Below are positions 8,258 to 17,869 of a stretch of 43,791 nt of DNA, one piece after another. The stretch's first letter is position 1. Every line of letters starts with the position of its first letter. The notes under the pieces are model-generated. The model made no database searches. It saw only the letters and a list, made by a program, of their open reading frames with translations, and was not told where the DNA came from. The stretch is taken from the NCBI GenBank assembly GCA_024641135.1, contig JAHEDS010000001.1:1-43791 (forward strand), written 5' to 3'. The translations under genes and the position numbers were made by a program. The stretch is from Flavobacteriales bacterium (GTDB lineage: Bacteria > Bacteroidota > Bacteroidia > Flavobacteriales > Flavobacteriaceae).

Positions 8258-8809
8258 TTAGTTCTTTTGAAAAGGTAATCCTAATTCTGTTAATAATGAT
8301 TTTGCTTCTTTATCTGTTTCTGCAGAAGTTACAAATGTAATATCCATTCCTGAGATTTTATTAACTTTATCAATATTAATCTCTGGGAATATAATTTGCT
8401 CAGTAACTCCTAAATTGTAGTTACCTCTTCCATCAAATCCAGTTGCTTTTATTCCGTTAAAATCTCTTACACGAGGTAAGGCAGAAGTTACTAAACGATC
8501 TAAAAATTCATACATTTTTTCACCACGTAAAGTTACTTTTGCGCCAATTGGCATTCCTTTACGTAATTTAAATGCCGCAACGTCTTTTTTAGAGATCGTT
8601 GAAATAGCTTTTTGTCCTGATATAGTAGTTAATTCTTCTACAGCGTAGTCAATTAACTTTTTATCTGCAACTGCAGCTCCAACTCCTTTAGATATTACTA
8701 TCTTTCTAAGTTTTGGAACTTGCATTACATTTTTATATCCAAATTCGTCTGTAAGAGCAGCAATTACTTTGCTTTTATACTCTTCTTTAAGTCTAGGTGT
8801 ATATGCCAT
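8258..8809 (-). CDS. rplE: 50S ribosomal protein L5
   Basis: uL5 binds 5S rRNA and forms a bridge to the small-subunit head. Recognised by [20 protein letters not shown] (about residues 32-51), the [21 protein letters not shown] segment and [13 protein letters not shown] with [17 protein letters not shown] near the C-terminus. Length is 183 residues, normal. It is separated from rplX by 2 bases and from rpsN by 3. Confidence 0.99.
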   Translation of the reverse strand: MAYTPRLKEEYKSKVIAALTDEFGYKNVMQVPKLRKIVISKGVGAAVADKKLIDYAVEELTTISGQKAISTISKKDVAAFKLRKGMPIGAKVTLRGEKMYEFLDRLVTSALPRVRDFNGIKATGFDGRGNYNLGVTEQIIFPEINIDKVNKISGMDITFVTSAETDKEAKSLLTELGLPFQKN

Positions 8810-8811
8810 AA

Positions 8812-9123
8812 CTAAATTACTTCATTAGATTTTTTAGAAAATCTTACTTTCTTCTCGCCTTCCATTTTAAATCCAACTCTTGTTGTTTCACCTTTTTTAG
8901 TTAACAACGATAAGTTTGAAATATGAATCGGCGCTTCTTTTTCTACGATTCCACCTTGAGGGTTTTTAGCACTTGGCTTAGTATGTTTTTTTACAACATT
9001 AATACCTTCAACGATCGCTTTGTTCTTATCTAACAATACCTTTTGTACTTTACCTTCAGATCCTTTGTGATCTCCAGCAATTACTTTTACGGTATCTCCT
9101 GATTTTATTTTAAGCTTTGTCAT
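8812..9123 (-). CDS. rplX: 50S ribosomal protein L24
   Basis: uL24 is an assembly-initiator of the large subunit and sits near the tunnel exit. The KOW motif [20 protein letters not shown] is at the N-terminus and [20 protein letters not shown] follows. The ORF track starts four codons earlier (9135, MNYK), where the ATG overlaps the rplN stop as TAATG. I prefer the second ATG at 9123 ([10 protein letters not shown], 103 residues), which matches the usual length and N-terminus of the family. The upstream start remains possible and would couple it to rplN. Confidence 0.95.
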   Translation of the reverse strand: MTKLKIKSGDTVKVIAGDHKGSEGKVQKVLLDKNKAIVEGINVVKKHTKPSAKNPQGGIVEKEAPIHISNLSLLTKKGETTRVGFKMEGEKKVRFSKKSNEVI

Positions 9124-9134
9124 CTTATAATTCA

Positions 9135-9503
9135 TTAAAGCACTTCAGGTGCTAATGATACAATTTTCATGAATTGTTTATCACGAAGTTCTCTAGCAAC
9201 AGGGCCAAAAACACGAGTTCCTCTCATTTCTCCTTGAGCGTTTAATAACACACATGCGTTATCGTCAAATCTGATATAAGATCCGTCTGGTCTTCTAACC
9301 TCTTTTGTTGTACGTACAACAACTGCAGTTGAAACAGCACCCTTTTTAACGTTACCGTTAGGTGTTGCATCTTTAACTGAAACAACAATTTTGTCTCCCA
9401 CAGAAGCATATCTTCTTTTAGTACCACCTAGAACACGGATAGTTAAAACTTCCTTTGCTCCAGTGTTATCTGCTACTTTTAATCTTGATTCTTGCTGTAA
9501 CAT
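9135..9503 (-). CDS. rplN: 50S ribosomal protein L14
   Basis: uL14 lies at the subunit interface and takes part in intersubunit bridging. It begins [19 protein letters not shown], and the family signature appears as [20 protein letters not shown] and [20 protein letters not shown]. Length is 122 residues, exactly typical. It follows rpsQ by 2 bases. Confidence 0.99.
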   Translation of the reverse strand: MLQQESRLKVADNTGAKEVLTIRVLGGTKRRYASVGDKIVVSVKDATPNGNVKKGAVSTAVVVRTTKEVRRPDGSYIRFDDNACVLLNAQGEMRGTRVFGPVARELRDKQFMKIVSLAPEVL

Positions 9504-9505
9504 AA

Positions 9506-9763
9506 TTATTTAGCTCTTTCAATTATTTCAACTAATCTCCAACATTTAGATTTACTTAAAGGTCTTGTTTCCATGATTCTTACCGTATCTCCAATATTAC
9601 AATCGTTTGTTTCGTCGTGTGCAACATATTTTTTTGTTTTCAACACGAACTTACCATACATAGGATGTTTTACTTTTTTAACTTCTGCAACTACAATAGA
9701 TTTTTGCATTTTGTTACTTGTAACAACACCTATACGTTCTTTTCTTAAATTTCTTGTTTCCAT
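9506..9763 (-). CDS. rpsQ: 30S ribosomal protein S17
   Basis: uS17 is an OB-fold protein binding the 5' and central domains of 16S rRNA. Visible motifs are [39 protein letters not shown] and the signature [20 protein letters not shown]. Length is 85 residues. It is 12 bases after rpmC and 2 before rplN. Confidence 0.99.
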   Translation of the reverse strand: METRNLRKERIGVVTSNKMQKSIVVAEVKKVKHPMYGKFVLKTKKYVAHDETNDCNIGDTVRIMETRPLSKSKCWRLVEIIERAK

Positions 9764-9775
9764 CTTTCAGCAGAA

Positions 9776-9967
9776 TTATTGTAATTCTCTTTTAGTTAAT
9801 TCGGTCGCAATTCTTGCTACGGTACGTCTAATACCACGTAATTGAATTGGATTTTCTAAAGGAGATATTGCATGAGCTAATTTTAGATCTGAATAACTCT
9901 TTCTAGTTTCACTAAGTTTCTCTTGTAACTCAGCTACAGATAATTCTTTAATTTCTGATTGTTTCAT
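9776..9967 (-). CDS. rpmC: 50S ribosomal protein L29
   Basis: uL29, 63 residues, is a two-helix protein beside the tunnel exit that helps dock SRP and trigger factor. The sequence ELSVAELQEKLSETRKSYSD, then NPIQLRGIRRTVARIATELT, covers the two helices and the family signature. It lies between rplP (13-base gap) and rpsQ (12-base gap), the usual place. Confidence 0.98.
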   Translation of the reverse strand: MKQSEIKELSVAELQEKLSETRKSYSDLKLAHAISPLENPIQLRGIRRTVARIATELTKRELQ

Positions 9968-9980
9968 AATATCAAATAAA

Positions 9981-10400
9981 TTATGCTTCGTAATCTCTAG
10001 CGATTATAAACTTAGTTTTTACAGGTAATTTTTGAGCGGCTAAACGTAATGCTTCTTTAGCAATATCTAACGGCACTCCTCCTACTTCAAAAAGTAGTCT
10101 TCCTGGTTTAACAACAGCTACCCAATATTCAACAGCACCTTTACCTTTACCCATACGTACTTCAAGAGGTTTCTTTGTAATTGGCTTATCTGGAAATATT
10201 TTAATCCAAAGCTGCCCTTCTCTTTTCATGTAACGTGTAGCGGCAATACGAGCTGCTTCAATTTGACGTGATGTTAAAAAATCTGAGTCTAGTGATTTTA
10301 TCCCAAAAGTTCCGTTTGAAAGTTGGTGACCTCTTTGAGAGATCCCTTTCATACGACCTTTTTGTTGTTTACGAAATTTTGTTCTTTTTGGCTGTAACAT
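9981..10400 (-). CDS. rplP: 50S ribosomal protein L16
   Basis: uL16 organises the A-site tRNA-binding region of the large subunit. It begins [19 protein letters not shown] and has the signature [20 protein letters not shown] (about residues 59-78) with [20 protein letters not shown]. Length is 139 residues, normal. It follows rpsC by 21 bases. Confidence 0.99.
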   Translation of the reverse strand: MLQPKRTKFRKQQKGRMKGISQRGHQLSNGTFGIKSLDSDFLTSRQIEAARIAATRYMKREGQLWIKIFPDKPITKKPLEVRMGKGKGAVEYWVAVVKPGRLLFEVGGVPLDIAKEALRLAAQKLPVKTKFIIARDYEA

Positions 10401-10421
10401 TTTTCTTTACTTTATAAAAAA

Positions 10422-11150
10422 TTACTTTCTACGACGTGGTTTACCAGTATTGGCTCCACCACGACCCGTTGCTCCACTTTTTCCTTGCTTTTTGGACATT
10501 CCAACTAGCGGAGAAAGCTCTCTTTTACCATATACTTCGCCTTTCATAATCCATACTTTAACACCCAATCTACCGTAAGTAGTGTGTGCCTCAACTAAAG
10601 CATAGTCAATATCGGCTCTAAAAGTTGATAAAGGAATACGTCCTTCTTTGTAGTGTTCTGAACGTGCCATTTCAGCACCATTTAAACGACCACTAATTTG
10701 AACTTTAATTCCTTCAGCATTCATTCGCATAGTCGCAGCAATTGCCATTTTTATAGCACGTCTATAAGAAATTCTATTCTCAATTTGACGAGCAATGCTT
10801 GATGCTACTAAAAATGCGTCAAGTTCAGGTCTCTTAATTTCAAAGATGTTAATCTGAACTTCTTTTCCAGTAATTTTCTTAAGCTCTTCTTTTAACTTGT
10901 CTACCTCTTGACCGCCTTTACCAATAATGATACCTGGACGAGCCGTTGTGATAGTAACGGTTACAAGTTTTAAAGTTCTTTCAATAATTACTCTTGATAC
11001 ACTAGCTTTAGATAAACGTACATGTACGTATTTTCTAATTTTATCGTCTTCGGCAAGCTTATCTCCATAATCATTACCTCCGTACCAGTTAGATTCCCAT
11101 CCTCTGATAATACCTAAGCGATTTCCGATTGGATTTGTTTTTTGTCCCAT
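10422..11150 (-). CDS. rpsC: 30S ribosomal protein S3
   Basis: uS3 lines the mRNA entry channel and has helicase-related residues. It begins [20 protein letters not shown]. The KH domain has [20 protein letters not shown] (about residues 70-89), and the C-terminal domain has the signature [20 protein letters not shown]. The end is a Gly/Lys/Arg-rich tail ([20 protein letters not shown]). Length is 242 residues. It follows rplV by 9 bases. Confidence 0.99.
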   Translation of the reverse strand: MGQKTNPIGNRLGIIRGWESNWYGGNDYGDKLAEDDKIRKYVHVRLSKASVSRVIIERTLKLVTVTITTARPGIIIGKGGQEVDKLKEELKKITGKEVQINIFEIKRPELDAFLVASSIARQIENRISYRRAIKMAIAATMRMNAEGIKVQISGRLNGAEMARSEHYKEGRIPLSTFRADIDYALVEAHTTYGRLGVKVWIMKGEVYGKRELSPLVGMSKKQGKSGATGRGGANTGKPRRRK

Positions 11151-11159
11151 ACTTCTATC

Positions 11160-11567
11160 TTAGCTTTGTGTGTTATTGTTAGCTCCAACTACTAATGTAA
11201 CGTGGTTAGAACGTTTTCTAATTCTGTGTGCGCGACCTTGAGGTGCTGGACGTAATCTTTTTAACATTGCGCCTCCGTCAACTCTAATCTCTTTTACTAC
11301 TAATTCGGCATCTTCAATACTTGCTTCTTCGTTTTTAGACTGCCAGTTAGCAATTGCTGATAACAACAATTTTTCTAATTTACTTGAAGCTTCTTTTTGA
11401 TTGAATTTCAAAATATTAAGCGCTTTTTCTACGCGTTCACCTCTTACTAAATCGGCTACTAAACGCATTTTTCTTGGTGATGTAGGACAATTATTAAGTT
11501 TAGCAAAAGCAACTTGCTTGTTTGCTTCCTTAATAGCGTCTGCCATTTGTTTTTTACGACTTCCCAT
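11160..11567 (-). CDS. rplV: 50S ribosomal protein L22
   Basis: uL22 contributes a long beta hairpin to the exit-tunnel wall. The family core is [20 protein letters not shown] (about residues 24-43) and [20 protein letters not shown], with [13 protein letters not shown] at the end. At 135 residues it has an N-terminal extension of about 20 residues compared with the E. coli protein, as is usual in this family of bacteria. Gaps are 6 bases from rpsS and 9 to rpsC. Confidence 0.99.
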   Translation of the reverse strand: MGSRKKQMADAIKEANKQVAFAKLNNCPTSPRKMRLVADLVRGERVEKALNILKFNQKEASSKLEKLLLSAIANWQSKNEEASIEDAELVVKEIRVDGGAMLKRLRPAPQGRAHRIRKRSNHVTLVVGANNNTQS

Positions 11568-11573
11568 TGCTTA

Positions 11574-11852
11574 CTATTTTTTACCTTTATTTTTAGCACC
11601 AGCATGACCTCTAAATGATCTTGTTGGTGAAAACTCTCCTAATTTATGACCTACCATGTTTTCAGTTACATACACTGGTACAAACTGACGGCCATTATGA
11701 ACTGCTATTGTTTGACCAACAAAATCTGGAGTAATCATACTTGCTCTTGACCAAGTTTTGATTACTGTTTTTTTGTTTGATTCAACATTAACTGCTACTT
11801 TTTTATCTAATTTATAATGAACGTAAGGTCCTTTTTTTAATGATCTTGCCAT
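11574..11852 (-). CDS. rpsS: 30S ribosomal protein S19
   Basis: uS19 forms a complex with S13 in the 30S head. The start [19 protein letters not shown] and the signature [20 protein letters not shown] with [14 protein letters not shown] are standard. Length is 92 residues. It lies 3 bases after rplB, so translation is likely coupled. Confidence 0.99.
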   Translation of the reverse strand: MARSLKKGPYVHYKLDKKVAVNVESNKKTVIKTWSRASMITPDFVGQTIAVHNGRQFVPVYVTENMVGHKLGEFSPTRSFRGHAGAKNKGKK

Positions 11853-11855
11853 GTC

Positions 11856-12680
11856 TTATTTCTTTCTACGTTCTACAATATATTTATTACTTGGATTCTT
11901 TTTAGAACGAGTTCTATATCCTTTTGCAGGAATACCATTTCTTGAACGTGGATGTCCTCCTGAAGATTTACCTTCACCACCACCCATTGGATGGTCAACA
12001 GGGTTCATTACTACTGGTCTAGTTCTCGGTCTTCTACCTAACCATCTTGTTCTACCTGCTTTACCAGATACTAACAATTGATGATCTGAGTTTGAAACAA
12101 CTCCAATAGTAGCTAAACAATTAACAAGTATTAATCTTGTTTCACCAGAAGGTAATTTAATTGTTGCAAACTTACCATCTCTTGCCATTAACTGAGCAAA
12201 AGCACCAGCACTACGAGCCATAATCGCTCCTTGACCAGGTCTTAACTCTACACAAGAAATAATAGTTCCTAAAGGAATTTGACTTAAAGGCATTGCATTT
12301 CCAATTTCCGGAGCAACATCGTCTCCTGAAACTACAGTTTGACCAACTTGTAAACCGTTTTGAGCAATGATATATCTTTTTTCGCCGTCTTGATAATTCA
12401 ATAACGCGATAAAAGCGGTTCTGTTTGGATCATATTCTATTGATTTCACTTCAGCAGGAATTCCTGCTTTGTTTCTTTTAAAATCAATAATACGATACTT
12501 TCTCTTGTGACCACCACCTATGTAGCGCATGGTCATTTTTCCTTGACTGTTTCTACCACCAGACCTTTTGTTCGGAGCTATTAAACTTTTCTCCGGCTTA
12601 TCAGTAGTAATGGCGTCAAATCCATTTACTACTCTAAATCGCTGTCCTGGTGTGATTGGTTTTAATTTTCTTACTGACAT
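11856..12680 (-). CDS. rplB: 50S ribosomal protein L2
   Basis: uL2 is one of the largest and most conserved 23S rRNA binders, needed for subunit joining and close to the peptidyl-transferase centre. It has the OB-fold part ([20 protein letters not shown], about residues 59-78), the SH3-like part, and the C-terminal signature [20 protein letters not shown] containing the conserved His of the active-site-proximal loop. Length is 274 residues, normal. It follows rplW by 10 bases. Confidence 0.99.
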   Translation of the reverse strand: MSVRKLKPITPGQRFRVVNGFDAITTDKPEKSLIAPNKRSGGRNSQGKMTMRYIGGGHKRKYRIIDFKRNKAGIPAEVKSIEYDPNRTAFIALLNYQDGEKRYIIAQNGLQVGQTVVSGDDVAPEIGNAMPLSQIPLGTIISCVELRPGQGAIMARSAGAFAQLMARDGKFATIKLPSGETRLILVNCLATIGVVSNSDHQLLVSGKAGRTRWLGRRPRTRPVVMNPVDHPMGGGEGKSSGGHPRSRNGIPAKGYRTRSKKNPSNKYIVERRKK

Positions 12681-12690
12681 TTTTGTCTAA

Positions 12691-12981
12691 TTACATGTTA
12701 CTGTATAAATCAATCATTTCACCTTCCGCCAGTTGTACAATTGCTTTTTTAACAGCATTTGTTTTACCATGTTGAATACCTGTTTTTGTATAACGGGTTC
12801 TTCTTTCTGGACGGACATTTATAGTACGAACTTTTTCAACAGAAACACCATAAACAGCTTCCACTGCTTTTTTAATTTCCACCTTGTTCGCCTTAGTATT
12901 CACAGCAAATGTATAGCAGTTGTTCACTTCGCTATTAGCAGTTGCTTTTTCTGTGATTATAGGTTTAATTAAGATACTCAT
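12691..12981 (-). CDS. rplW: 50S ribosomal protein L23
   Basis: uL23 sits at the tunnel exit and is the docking site of trigger factor and SRP. It is 96 residues long with IKPIITEKATANSEVNNCYT at the start and the signature VNTKANKVEIKKAVEAVYGV (about residues 28-47). It lies 7 bases after rplD and 10 before rplB. Confidence 0.98.
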   Translation of the reverse strand: MSILIKPIITEKATANSEVNNCYTFAVNTKANKVEIKKAVEAVYGVSVEKVRTINVRPERRTRYTKTGIQHGKTNAVKKAIVQLAEGEMIDLYSNM

Positions 12982-12988
12982 CTGTTCC

Positions 12989-13618
12989 TTATTTACTTAA
13001 ATTCGATTCAATTCCTTCTAAAGAGCTCTCTAAAAGCACAATCTGATTTGCATTTAAAATCTTGTAAGTGCTTAATTCTGTGTTAGTTATAACTTCAGAC
13101 CCTTTGAAATTGCGTGACGACAAATATACATTATTATTTGAAGCCCCCAACACAAAGAGAGATTTTTTGTTTTCTAAGTTTAAAGCTTTTAAAACCGCAG
13201 TGAAATTTTTGGTTTTTGGAGCATCAAAATTAAAGTCTTCTAAAACAACAATTGACTTCTCTCCTGCTTTAATACTTAAGGCTGATTTACGTGCTAAACG
13301 CTTTAAGCTTTTATTAAGTTTGAAGCTATAATTTCTTGGTCTTGGACCGAACATACGACCACCACCTTTAAAAACTCCTGACTTAATGCTACCAGCTCTC
13401 GCTGTACCAGTTCCTTTTTGCTTTTTAATCTTACGTGTACTTCCAGAAATCTCAGCTCTTTCTTTCGATTTATGAGTTCCTTGTCTTTGATTTGCTAAAT
13501 ATTGTTTAACATCCAAATATACCGCGTGATTATTAGGCTCAATAGCAAACACATCTTGAGAAAGCTCTGCTTTTCTACCTGTGTCTTTTCCGTTTATATC
13601 TAAAACTGCTACTTTCAT
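12989..13618 (-). CDS. rplD: 50S ribosomal protein L4
   Basis: uL4 lines the exit tunnel with an extended loop, here about residues 45-95 ([54 protein letters not shown]). In E. coli L4 represses the S10 operon by causing attenuation in the leader; the attenuator-like element between rpsJ and rplC (14268-14340) is two genes upstream here, so L4 is the first candidate ligand. Length is 209 residues. The start codon overlaps the rplC stop by one base, implying translational coupling. Confidence 0.99.
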   Translation of the reverse strand: MKVAVLDINGKDTGRKAELSQDVFAIEPNNHAVYLDVKQYLANQRQGTHKSKERAEISGSTRKIKKQKGTGTARAGSIKSGVFKGGGRMFGPRPRNYSFKLNKSLKRLARKSALSIKAGEKSIVVLEDFNFDAPKTKNFTAVLKALNLENKKSLFVLGASNNNVYLSSRNFKGSEVITNTELSTYKILNANQIVLLESSLEGIESNLSK

Positions 13619-14235
13619 TATTTTCTAATAATTACATAAGAGTTTTTATGTCCAGGTACACAACCTTTCACTACAAGTAGATTCTTTTCAGCAACTACTT
13701 TTAAAACTCTTAAATTTTCAACTTTTACATTATCACCACCCATTCTTCCTGCCATACGCATTCCTTTGAATACTCTAGAAGGATACGAAGATGCTCCTAC
13801 AGAACCAGGCGCTCTTAAACGGTTGTGTTGACCGTGAGTAGCTTGACCTACACCACCAAATCCATGGCGTTTTACAACACCCTGAAATCCTTTTCCTTTT
13901 GACACACCAGCGATGTCAACAAATTCACCTTCTATAAAGTGCTCAACAGTGATTGCATCACCTAATTTGTACTCCTTATCAAAACCTTTAAATTCAACGA
14001 TTTTGCGTTTTACAGAAGTCCCTGCTTTTTTAGCGTGACCTTGGTCAGCTTTAGTAGCACTTTTTTCTGTCGCGTCATCGAAACCTAACTGAACAGCTTT
14101 GTAGCCATCCACTTCTTCAGTTCTGACTTGGGTAACGATACATGGTCCAGCTTCAATAACTGTACAAGGAATATTTTTCCCGTTGCTATCAAAGATGCTG
14201 GTCATACCGATTTTTTTTCCAATTAACCCAGACAT
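13618..14235 (-). CDS. rplC: 50S ribosomal protein L3
   Basis: uL3 starts large-subunit assembly and reaches the peptidyl-transferase centre through its loop. It begins [20 protein letters not shown] and has the signature [20 protein letters not shown] followed by [20 protein letters not shown]. Length is 205 residues. It is the first gene after the attenuator-like element, with a 138-base gap from rpsJ, so it would open the part of the operon that this element controls. Confidence 0.99.
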   Translation of the reverse strand: MSGLIGKKIGMTSIFDSNGKNIPCTVIEAGPCIVTQVRTEEVDGYKAVQLGFDDATEKSATKADQGHAKKAGTSVKRKIVEFKGFDKEYKLGDAITVEHFIEGEFVDIAGVSKGKGFQGVVKRHGFGGVGQATHGQHNRLRAPGSVGASSYPSRVFKGMRMAGRMGGDNVKVENLRVLKVVAEKNLLVVKGCVPGHKNSYVIIRK

Positions 14236-14267
14236 AATTATTTATTTAATTTATTACTTACTTATTT

Positions 14268-14301
14268 AAAAAACTCAGGGTCGAAATACGTTCAACCCTG
14301 A
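14268..14301 (-). terminator. Intrinsic-terminator-like hairpin inside the S10 operon (rpsJ-rplC)
   Basis: In minus-strand RNA, UCAGGGUUGAA and UUCGACCCUGA pair over 11 positions (one U-G wobble) around the loop CGUAU, followed by G and six U. This has all parts of an intrinsic terminator but sits 32 bases before the rplC start codon, upstream of about 28 essential genes. It therefore must be bypassed most of the time, which suggests conditional termination. The overlapping hairpin at 14284-14309 would prevent it from forming. Confidence 0.7.
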
Positions 14302-14309
14302 ATGTATTT
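14284..14309 (-). promoter_or_regulatory. Alternative (antiterminator-like) hairpin overlapping the rpsJ-rplC terminator
   Basis: In minus-strand RNA AAAUAC pairs with GUAUUU (6 bp). Inside it, across one A-C mismatch, UUCA pairs with UGAA around the loop GGGU. The element uses both the left arm and the loop of the terminator stem, so the two folds exclude each other. Stem lengths were checked base by base; relative stability was not computed. Confidence 0.5.
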
Positions 14310-14319
14310 TTACCGTTTT

Positions 14320-14365
14320 TCCTTCGCTCGCAGCTTAGGACATGTTTTCAAGGAAACTCCCTTGA
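14320..14365 (-). promoter_or_regulatory. Structured segment upstream of the attenuator (possible ligand-binding site)
   Basis: Two more hairpins lie between the rpsJ stop and the terminator. The first (14348-14365) is UCAAGG-GAGUUU-CCUUGA. The second (14320-14340) is UCCU, an AA/GA internal loop, GCU-GCG-AGC and AGGA. A short stem interrupted by a small purine internal loop is the kind of element ribosomal proteins bind. No ligand can be named from sequence; L4, encoded downstream, is the first candidate by analogy with E. coli. Confidence 0.4.
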
Positions 14366-14373
14366 TATACTAA

Positions 14374-14679
14374 CTATACTTTAATCTCTACTTCTACACC
14401 ACTTGGCAATTCTAGTTTCATCAAAGCATCAATAGTTTTTGATGATGAACTATAAATATCAAGTAATCTCTTATAAGAACTTAACTGAAATTGCTCTCTA
14501 GACTTTTTATTTACGTGCGGAGAACGCAATACAGTGAAAATTTTCTTGTGAGTTGGTAATGGAATAGGACCTGTTACTACAGCACCAGTACTTTTTACCG
14601 TTTTTACAATCTTATCTGCAGACTTATCTACTAAGTTGTGATCGTAAGACTTTAATTTTATTCTTATTTTTTGACTCAT
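14374..14679 (-). CDS. rpsJ: 30S ribosomal protein S10
   Basis: uS10 is a 30S head protein that also works as the antitermination factor NusE with NusB. It begins [20 protein letters not shown] and carries the signature [20 protein letters not shown] (about residues 36-55). Length is 101 residues, normal. It follows fusA by 12 bases, while the next gene rplC is 138 bases away across a terminator-like element, so S10/NusE would be made even when the rest of the operon is attenuated. Confidence 0.99.
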   Translation of the reverse strand: MSQKIRIKLKSYDHNLVDKSADKIVKTVKSTGAVVTGPIPLPTHKKIFTVLRSPHVNKKSREQFQLSSYKRLLDIYSSSSKTIDALMKLELPSGVEVEIKV

Positions 14680-14691
14680 TTTCTTAACTTT

Positions 14692-16818
14692 TTAAGATTG
14701 TACACCTTTAGCTTCTTTGATAACTTCTTCAGAAATATTTGAAGGTGTCTCAGCATAATGTGAAAACTCCATTGTTGATGTTGCACGACCAGAAGATAAT
14801 GTTCTTAATGTCGTTACATATCCAAACATTTCAGAAAGTGGCACTTCAGCTTTAATAGTTTTAGCACCTGCTCTATCACCCATATCATTAACTTGACCAC
14901 GACGACGGTTTAAGTCACCAACAATATCACCCATATTTTCTTCTGGCGTAATAACTTCAAGTTTCATGATAGGCTCAAGAATTACAGCCCCAGCTTGTTT
15001 AGCAACAGCTTTGAAACCTAACTTAGCTGCTAATTCAAATGATAATGCATCAGAATCCACAGCATGGAAAGATCCATCTGTAAGCGTTACTTTCATACTA
15101 TCTACTTCAAATCCTGCTAAAGGACCATTAGCCATGGCTTGTTTAAATCCTTTTTCAACAGAAGGGATATATTCTTTTGGTACGTTACCTCCTTTTACGT
15201 TGTTAACAAACTCAAGACCAACTTTTCCGTCTTCTGCTGGTTCCAATGTAAATACGATATCAGCAAATTTACCACGTCCACCAGATTGTTTTTTGTAAAC
15301 CTCTCTGTGGTTAGCAACTTTTGTAATAGCTTCTTTATATTCAACCTGTGGTTTACCTTGATTTACTTCAACCTTAAACTCACGTCTTAAACGATCAACA
15401 ATAATATCTAAGTGTAACTCACCCATACCAGAGATAATAGTTTGTCCACTAGCCTCATCTGTACGTACTTGGAAAGTAGGATCTTCTTCAGCTAATTTAG
15501 CTAAAGACATACCTAACTTATCAACATCTGCTTTTGTTTTAGGTTCAACCGCGATACCAATTACTGGCTCAGGAAACACCATACTTTCTAAAACAATAGG
15601 ATGTTTTTCAGAAGTTAATGTATCTCCAGTTTTAATATCTTTAAAACCTACAGCCGCACCTATATCTCCTGCTTCAATAAAATCAATAGCATTTTGCTTA
15701 TTGGCATGCATCTGATAGATACGTGAAATACGTTCTTTATTACCAGAACGATTATTTAATACGTAAGATCCAGCATCTAAACGACCTGAATAAGCACGGA
15801 AGAATGCTAAACGTCCCACGAAAGGATCGGTAGCAATTTTAAACGCTAACGCAGCAAATGGTTCCTTTACATCTGGCTTACGAATTTCTTGTTTTTCAGT
15901 ATCAGGATTAATACCAATAATACCTTCTTTATCCATTGGAGATGGTAAATAACGGCATACTGCATCTAATAAAAACTGAACTCCTTTATTTTTAAACGAA
16001 GAACCACAAATCATTGGAATGATTGCCATATCCATCACGGCAGCTCTTAAGGCTGCATGAATTTCATCTTCTGTGATTGAATTTTCATCTTCCATGAACT
16101 TCTCAAGTAAGTTCTCATCATAGGTAGCTACTTCTTCAATAAGTTTTGCTCTATATTCTTTAGCTTCAGCTTTTAATTCCTCAGGTATTTCAATAACATC
16201 AAACGTCGCTCCTTGTGTTTCATCATGCCACACAATAGCTCTGTTTTTTACTAAATCAACTACACCTTTAAAATCTATTTCTTCACCAATTGGTAAAACG
16301 ATAGGCACTGCATTAGAACCTAACATTTCTTTTACCTGAGTGTTAACCATCATAAAATCAGATCCTTGACGATCCATTTTGTTAACAAACCCAATTCTTG
16401 GCACTTTATAGTTATCAGCTAATCTCCAGTTAGTTTCAGATTGTGGCTCAACACCATCAACTGCACTAAATAAGAATACTAACCCATCTAATACACGTAA
16501 CGAACGGTTTACTTCAACCGTAAAGTCAACGTGACCAGGAGTGTCAATAATATTAAAATGGTAACTATTTGCATTGTCTGCAGGAACGCCATTTACTCTA
16601 GGAAATATCCATTCACAGGTTGTAGCCGCAGAGGTAATTGTAATACCACGCTCTTGTTCTTGCTCCATCCAGTCCATAGTTGCCGCACCATCGTGCACTT
16701 CACCTATTTTATGTGATACTCCGGTATAGTAAAGAACTCGCTCTGTTGTTGTTGTTTTACCAGCATCAATATGAGCAGCAATTCCTATATTTCTTGTATA
16801 TTTTAAATCTCTTGCCAT
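14692..16818 (-). CDS. fusA: Elongation factor G
   Basis: EF-G is the GTPase that drives translocation and, with RRF, ribosome recycling. G1 is AHIDAGKT at residues 15-22, G3 is DTPGHVD at about residue 91 and G4 is NKMD at about residue 145. Switch I contains [13 protein letters not shown]. The later domains II-V are complete, with the domain IV segment [16 protein letters not shown] and a C-terminal [20 protein letters not shown]. Length is 708 residues, normal for the housekeeping form. It follows rpsG by 6 bases; no tuf gene comes after it, and rpsJ starts 12 bases downstream. Confidence 0.99.
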   Translation of the reverse strand: MARDLKYTRNIGIAAHIDAGKTTTTERVLYYTGVSHKIGEVHDGAATMDWMEQEQERGITITSAATTCEWIFPRVNGVPADNANSYHFNIIDTPGHVDFTVEVNRSLRVLDGLVFLFSAVDGVEPQSETNWRLADNYKVPRIGFVNKMDRQGSDFMMVNTQVKEMLGSNAVPIVLPIGEEIDFKGVVDLVKNRAIVWHDETQGATFDVIEIPEELKAEAKEYRAKLIEEVATYDENLLEKFMEDENSITEDEIHAALRAAVMDMAIIPMICGSSFKNKGVQFLLDAVCRYLPSPMDKEGIIGINPDTEKQEIRKPDVKEPFAALAFKIATDPFVGRLAFFRAYSGRLDAGSYVLNNRSGNKERISRIYQMHANKQNAIDFIEAGDIGAAVGFKDIKTGDTLTSEKHPIVLESMVFPEPVIGIAVEPKTKADVDKLGMSLAKLAEEDPTFQVRTDEASGQTIISGMGELHLDIIVDRLRREFKVEVNQGKPQVEYKEAITKVANHREVYKKQSGGRGKFADIVFTLEPAEDGKVGLEFVNNVKGGNVPKEYIPSVEKGFKQAMANGPLAGFEVDSMKVTLTDGSFHAVDSDALSFELAAKLGFKAVAKQAGAVILEPIMKLEVITPEENMGDIVGDLNRRRGQVNDMGDRAGAKTIKAEVPLSEMFGYVTTLRTLSSGRATSTMEFSHYAETPSNISEEVIKEAKGVQS

Positions 16819-16824
16819 TTCCTA

Positions 16825-17301
16825 TTAAAATCTAAAGTGAGAGAACGCTTTGTTTGCCTCTGCCATTTTATGAGTGTCAACTCGTTTCTTAACAGCTGCT
16901 CCTTCTTCTTTAGCTGCTGCTATAATTTCTGAAGCAAGTCTTTGTGACATTGATTTTTCATTTCTTTTACGTGAATAGCTAATAAGCCATTTCATAGCCG
17001 TTGAAACTTTACGGTCTGGACGTATTTGCATTGGAATTTGAAATGTAGCACCACCTACTCTACGACTACGTACTTCTACGTGAGGCATAACGTTAGATAA
17101 AGCATCTTTCCAAACTTCAAGAGCTGTTTTTTCTTCGTCCGTTTTCTTTGTTTCTACAATATCCATTGCATCATAGAACACTTTAAAAGCTACTGACTTT
17201 TTACCGTCCCACATCATCATGTTCACGAAACGAGTCACTAACTGATCGTTAAAACGTGGATCTGGTAAAAGCGGTCTTTTTTTCGCTTGTCTTTTTCTCA
17301 T
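16825..17301 (-). CDS. rpsG: 30S ribosomal protein S7
   Basis: uS7 nucleates assembly of the 30S head and contacts E-site tRNA. The signature [20 protein letters not shown] is near residues 14-33, followed by [20 protein letters not shown]. Length is 158 residues, normal. Gaps are 23 bases from rpsL and 6 to fusA. In E. coli S7 represses the str operon through the rpsL-rpsG gap; that gap here is too short for an obvious similar structure. Confidence 0.99.
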   Translation of the reverse strand: MRKRQAKKRPLLPDPRFNDQLVTRFVNMMMWDGKKSVAFKVFYDAMDIVETKKTDEEKTALEVWKDALSNVMPHVEVRSRRVGGATFQIPMQIRPDRKVSTAMKWLISYSRKRNEKSMSQRLASEIIAAAKEEGAAVKKRVDTHKMAEANKAFSHFRF

Positions 17302-17324
17302 GTCTTCTTCTTAAAGTTTTTTAA

Positions 17325-17699
17325 TTACTTCTTAGGGCGTTTTGCACCATACTTAGATCTACGTTGTGTTCTACCTGCAACACCTGCTGTGTCTAAGGCA
17401 CCACGAACAATGTGATATCTAACTCCTGGTAAATCTTTTACCCTTCCACCTCTAACCAATACTATCGAGTGCTCTTGTAAATTGTGTCCTTCACCTGGGA
17501 TGTATGCGTTTACTTCATTACCATTAGTTAACCTAACCCTTGCAACTTTACGCATTGCTGAGTTTGGTTTTTTAGGTGTTGTCGTATAAACACGAGTACA
17601 TACTCCACGTCTTTGCGGACACGAATCTAAAGCAGCCGATTTACTCTTCTTGGTTATTTTGGCTCTTCCTATTCGTACTAATTGTGAAATTGTTGGCAT
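17325..17699 (-). CDS. rpsL: 30S ribosomal protein S12
   Basis: uS12 sits at the decoding centre. It begins [20 protein letters not shown] and has the conserved [20 protein letters not shown] and [20 protein letters not shown] segments. The lysines corresponding to the classic streptomycin-resistance positions (in TPKKPNS and GRVKDLPG) are unchanged. Length is 124 residues. It is the first gene of the ribosomal cluster, with a well-formed Bacteroidota promoter 44-74 bases before its start codon. Confidence 0.99.
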   Translation of the reverse strand: MPTISQLVRIGRAKITKKSKSAALDSCPQRRGVCTRVYTTTPKKPNSAMRKVARVRLTNGNEVNAYIPGEGHNLQEHSIVLVRGGRVKDLPGVRYHIVRGALDTAGVAGRTQRRSKYGAKRPKK

Positions 17700-17742
17700 A
17701 TAATTTATATGTTTATTTAAATTACCTCTGTTTAGAGGGCTG

Positions 17743-17773
17743 CAAATGTAGAAATAAAAAAGTATTTTTCAAA
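17743..17773 (-). promoter_or_regulatory. Promoter of the ribosomal cluster (TTTG-N19-TACATTTG)
   Basis: On the minus strand a TTTG (17773-17770) is followed by exactly 19 bases and TACATTTG (17750-17743), which fits the Bacteroidota sigma-70 consensus TTTG-N19-TAnnTTTG perfectly. Transcription would start a few bases after the -7 element, leaving a leader of roughly 40 bases before rpsL. I found no comparable match in the longer internal gaps of the cluster. Confidence 0.85.
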
Positions 17774-17869
17774 CCCTAATTGATTAATTTTCAAGAGAAT
17801 TTAAAAATTACTAGATATGCTATATTATAAATGCTGTTTTTCCGTTAGTTTTACACTGTATAAATCCTA

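Noticed and set aside
9242-9427. Second minus-strand frame inside rplN
   Set aside because: Shadow frame of the clearly identified L14 gene.
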